A stretch of 64,000 nt of DNA from AWTP1-9 sp035703165 (lineage in GTDB: Bacteria > Bacteroidota > Bacteroidia > Chitinophagales > Chitinophagaceae). Below the pieces are notes generated by a model. That model saw nothing but the letters and a program-made list of their open reading frames with translations, made no database searches and was not told where the DNA came from. The stretch covers positions 9,978 through 73,977 of the forward strand of contig DASSYR010000049.1 of assembly GCA_035703165.1 (NCBI GenBank), given 5' to 3'. Shown piece after piece: positions 61,824 to 64,000 of the stretch (position 1 is the first letter of the stretch; each line of letters begins with the position of its first letter). A program made the translations under genes and the position numbers.

Positions 61824-62216
61824 ATGAAAACAATTATTCTTTCAATTTTATTTTTTTCCATAGTTAATTCTGCAAAGGCACAAAAGAATTCTATTGACAG
61901 CATGATCATCGGTATTTGGAAAGGAACTTCCACTTGCCAAATTAAAAACTCTCCATGCCATGATGAAACAGTAGTTTATTATATCTCTAAAATTCAGGGA
62001 ATTGACACGTTTAATATTTCAGCAAATAAAATCGTCAACGGAAAAGAGGAAGAAATGGGCATTATTGGCTGCAAATTGGACAAAATGAATAATCGTTTAT
62101 TGTCGGCTTCTCCCAATACGCTATGGACATTTAATTTCAAAAACAAAAACCTGAATGGAACACTTTATTTTAAGGGAAATCTTTATAGAATAATTAAGTT
62201 AGTTAAGCAGAAGTAA
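61824..62216 (+). CDS. Small exported protein of unknown function
   Basis: The ATG at 61824 gives 130 residues with a good signal peptide (MKTIILSILFFSIVNSAKAQ); an in-frame ATG at 61743 lies inside the promoter-repeat region and is unlikely. The mature protein (about 110 residues) is beta-rich with SMIIGIWKGTSTCQIKNSPCHDETVVYYIS, two nearby cysteines that could pair, and a later third (IIGCKLDK). IGIWKG at the mature N-terminus recalls lipocalin-like proteins, but this is not a firm family call. It is preceded by promoter-like repeat copy 1. Confidence 0.65.
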   Translation: MKTIILSILFFSIVNSAKAQKNSIDSMIIGIWKGTSTCQIKNSPCHDETVVYYISKIQGIDTFNISANKIVNGKEEEMGIIGCKLDKMNNRLLSASPNTLWTFNFKNKNLNGTLYFKGNLYRIIKLVKQK

Positions 62217-62281
62217 AATATCATGTTAACTGCCAAGATTTGTTTGCACAAGCGGGTTAACCCTGAAACTCGTACCTCATT

Positions 62282-62330
62282 CGCAACCGGTTATTCAAAT
62301 TGAAACCTCATAAAAAATTATCTTTGTATC
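62282..62330 (+). repeat. Promoter-like direct repeat, copy 2
   Basis: This 49-bp block matches copy 1 at 61681-61730, with one base gap and a few substitutions, identical over the last 20 bases. It contains TTG at 62300-62302 and TATCTTTG at 62319-62326 with a 16-bp spacer, and lies 92 bp before the DUF1905 gene, almost the same distance as copy 1 from its gene. Confidence 0.8.
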
Positions 62331-62422
62331 ATCTCACAGTTTTGTAACTTCCAGCCTATCGGTAAATAAGCCCAAAACTAAAAACTGTCCGTGGTACTGG
62401 TACAAAGCCGCCACTTATACGA

Positions 62423-62725
62423 ATGGAGATGACAGGAATAAAATACGAATTTAAAGCAAATCCCTGGCAGTATGTTGGGCCAAGCAGCTGGGTTTTTATC
62501 TCACTTCCCATTGGTATGGCAAAAGAAATCAGGGATAATTTAAAAAACGAAGAAGAAGGCTGGGGACGGCTTAAAGCAACTGCCAAAGTTGGAAATACCG
62601 AGTGGAAAACAGCCATTTGGTTTGACACAAAAAGGAACACTTATCTATTACCATTAAAAGCAGAAGTTAGAAAAAAAGAGAACATTGAAATCAACAAAAA
62701 TCTAAAAGTGACCTTATGGATTTAA
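62423..62725 (+). CDS. DUF1905 domain protein
   Basis: The 100-residue protein is a single DUF1905 domain: YEFKANPWQYVGPSSWVFISLP near the start and WGRLKATAKVGNTEWKTAIWFDTKRNTYLLPLKA in the middle. It is a small beta-barrel family of unknown biochemical role, often linked to YdeI/OmpD-associated domains. It is preceded by promoter-like repeat copy 2. Confidence 0.85.
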   Translation: MEMTGIKYEFKANPWQYVGPSSWVFISLPIGMAKEIRDNLKNEEEGWGRLKATAKVGNTEWKTAIWFDTKRNTYLLPLKAEVRKKENIEINKNLKVTLWI

Positions 62726-62771
62726 TCATTGAAATAGTTAATAACTTTAAGCTTCAATAAAAATAAATAAA

Positions 62772-63140
62772 ATGACAAATGCAATTAATTGGTTTGAAAT
62801 CTCGGTAACAGATTTTACAAGAGCAAAAAAGTTCTATGAAACTCTTTTTGATGCAGAAGTAATGGAAATGCCTTTCCCGGGTGGAAAATATGGAATGTTA
62901 CCTGCTGATATGCAAAATGGCGTAGGTGGCGGAATTGTACAGGGAGAAGGATACACACCTTCCGACAAAGGAACCGTTGTGTATCTTAACGGAGGAGATG
63001 ACTTAAGCATTCCGCTTTCAAAAATTGAAAATGCAGGCGGTAAAATTTTGATGCCTAAAACTTCAATAGGAGAAAATGGATATATAGCACACTTTATTGA
63101 TACGGAAGGCAATAAAGTGGCATTACACTCAATGAAATAG
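62772..63140 (+). CDS. VOC-family (glyoxalase/bleomycin resistance-like) protein
   Basis: The 122-residue protein has the paired beta-alpha-beta3 fold: INWFEISVTDFTRAKKFYETLF at the start and GYIAHFIDTEGNKVALHS at the end. Potential metal ligands include the Glu/His of these strands. The substrate is not predictable; many are annotated glyoxalase-like. It lies 5 bp upstream of the TfoX-like gene. Confidence 0.88.
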   Translation: MTNAINWFEISVTDFTRAKKFYETLFDAEVMEMPFPGGKYGMLPADMQNGVGGGIVQGEGYTPSDKGTVVYLNGGDDLSIPLSKIENAGGKILMPKTSIGENGYIAHFIDTEGNKVALHSMK

Positions 63141-63145
63141 TTTGT

Positions 63146-63505
63146 ATGGCTTATAGCGAAAAATTAGCAAACAGGATACGACAGCGACTTTCAAATCTGC
63201 CCAATGTTGTAGAGAAAGAAATGATGGGAGGCCTAACATTTATGTACAACGACAAAATGTGTGTTGGAATAATAAAAGATGAATTGATGTGTCGTATTGA
63301 TCCTTCTTTACACGAAGAAAGTGTGGAAAAAATAGGTTGCAGAACAATGGACTTTACAAAGAAACCTATGAAAGGATACGTGATGATAGACGAAAGCGGT
63401 ATGAAAACCCAAACTGATTTTAATTATTGGATAGACCTTGCACTTGATTTTAATAAAAAAGCAAAATCCTCAAAAAAAAATAAAGCAAAAAAACAACGCC
63501 GCTAA
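63146..63505 (+). CDS. TfoX/Sxy N-terminal domain protein
   Basis: The 119-residue protein is a stand-alone TfoX N-terminal domain (residues 5-100: VVEKEMMGGLTFMYNDKMCVGI, DELMCRIDP, KPMKGYVMIDE) with a lysine-rich tail (KKAKSSKKNKAKKQRR) that suggests nucleic-acid contact. TfoX/Sxy regulates competence in gammaproteobacteria, but these short Bacteroidota versions have no known role. It follows the VOC gene after 5 bp. Confidence 0.86.
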   Translation: MAYSEKLANRIRQRLSNLPNVVEKEMMGGLTFMYNDKMCVGIIKDELMCRIDPSLHEESVEKIGCRTMDFTKKPMKGYVMIDESGMKTQTDFNYWIDLALDFNKKAKSSKKNKAKKQRR

Positions 63506-63670
63506 CAGGGACTTAACGCAATAAAAAATAAAGTTGAAAATCTGAACACTTATACTTCTATCAACATTAGTAATATATTAAACATTCATGCTGAAAAGTC
63601 AACTTACCGCAAATCCGCAAAACGTTAGCTACAGTTCCAACCGGATGAAATACTGACCAAAATTTTCTTA

Positions 63671-64000
63671 TTACCACCAATATTTAGGATACTTCCTGCT
63701 TTTGCTTATGTTATTAAAAATCAAAGCTATGATGGTAATTGTAAGAGAACCGGACAAAACAGGGCTAAAAATAAAACTCCATTGATACCCTCCTAAAATT
63801 ACTACCAAAGGATCGGCACCGGCCGGTGGATGCGTAGTTTTTGTTACTTGCATTATTCCTATTGCAAGTCCTACACCCAATGCTAAAGAATACCAATGAT
63901 TTCCTAAAAAGTGAAAACAGACCAAACCAATGAAAGTTGATATAAGATGTCCGCCTATAATATTTCTTGGTTGTGCCAGCGGACTTTCAGGAACACCAAA
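63671..64000 (-). CDS. HPP-family integral membrane protein (5' end cut by window edge)
   Basis: The frame is open from the right edge to its stop at 63671, 109 visible residues. PESPLAQPRNIIGGH at the cut end and the THPPAGADPLVVILGG motif (His-Pro-Pro) are diagnostic of the HPP family, with several membrane segments. Chloroplast members transport nitrite; bacterial functions are little studied. The start codon lies beyond the window. Confidence 0.85.
   Translation of the reverse strand, partial: FGVPESPLAQPRNIIGGHLISTFIGLVCFHFLGNHWYSLALGVGLAIGIMQVTKTTHPPAGADPLVVILGGYQWSFIFSPVLSGSLTITIIALIFNNISKSRKYPKYWW

Overview
This 64 kb window is a chromosomal segment of a low-GC member of the Bacteroidota, most likely from the Chitinophagales (the rank is inference). 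Signs are: a PorU2-type gingipain-fold protein next to a PorV-like barrel (type IX secretion), fused alpha/beta 2-oxoacid dehydrogenase E1, CcmB/CcsA/CcmD followed by glutamate dehydrogenase, a BlaI/BlaR1 pair with an enlarged BlaR1, and repeated use of the Bacteroidota -7 promoter element TAnnTTTG upstream of genes. Most of the window is ordinary core genome, with two tRNA genes (Gln-TTG, Met-CAT), no rRNA, no CRISPR array and one transposase-derived gene that looks inactive.

Layout. 0-5 kb: a methyltransferase cut by the left edge, a YfhO-family membrane protein and an HscA-type Hsp70, followed by a gene-poor 0.8 kb gap. 5.5-13.5 kb: PorU2/PorV pair, tyrosyl-tRNA synthetase, tRNA-Gln with a strong terminator. 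13.6-17.1 kb: AraC regulator, Asp/Glu-type racemase, TlpA-like thioredoxin and a CPBP protease. 17.2-24.6 kb: a seven-gene minus-strand nucleotide-sugar operon (WbpE-like aminotransferase, UDP-glucose dehydrogenase, UDP-xylose synthase, TviB-type dehydrogenase, RfbB, RfbC, RfbD). 24.7-31.3 kb: WaaA, an unknown conserved protein, thymidine kinase, cytochrome c maturation genes, glutamate dehydrogenase, DUF1543. 31.3-34 kb: AccC, AccB, EF-P. 34-37 kb: BlaR1/BlaI with two tandem operators, facing a thioredoxin-like gene.

37.1-47.1 kb is the most distinctive region: a denitrification island. A TTG-started Rrf2-family Fe-S regulator is followed by norC, norB, a copper nitrite reductase fused to cytochrome c (nirK), a NirV-like SUMF-fold lipoprotein, an SCO copper chaperone lipoprotein, an alginate-export-type outer membrane barrel, the di-iron repair protein Ric, norQ and norD. 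Spacings are very short and several genes overlap, so nitrite reduction to N2O, its copper supply, NO damage repair and Nor activation appear to be one transcription programme. Two near-identical palindromes built on GGAT-N6-ATCC, one before the regulator and one before norC, are probably its operators. No nitrate or nitrous oxide reductase genes are visible.

47-64 kb: malate dehydrogenase, PlsC, HAD phosphatase, galK with a sodium/sugar symporter, tRNA-Met, an IS1595-like transposase lacking its usual catalytic residues, E1 dehydrogenase, FAH-family hydrolase, Pth, bL25, Prs, RadC, a possible L,D-transpeptidase-like protein, two short genes each preceded by the same duplicated promoter-like repeat, a VOC protein, a TfoX-like protein and an HPP-family membrane protein cut by the right edge.

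Other points of note are EF-P with arginine at position 32 (the residue that is rhamnosylated in some Proteobacteria) in a genome that carries rfbBCD, and a BlaR1 with a duplicated extracytoplasmic motif.
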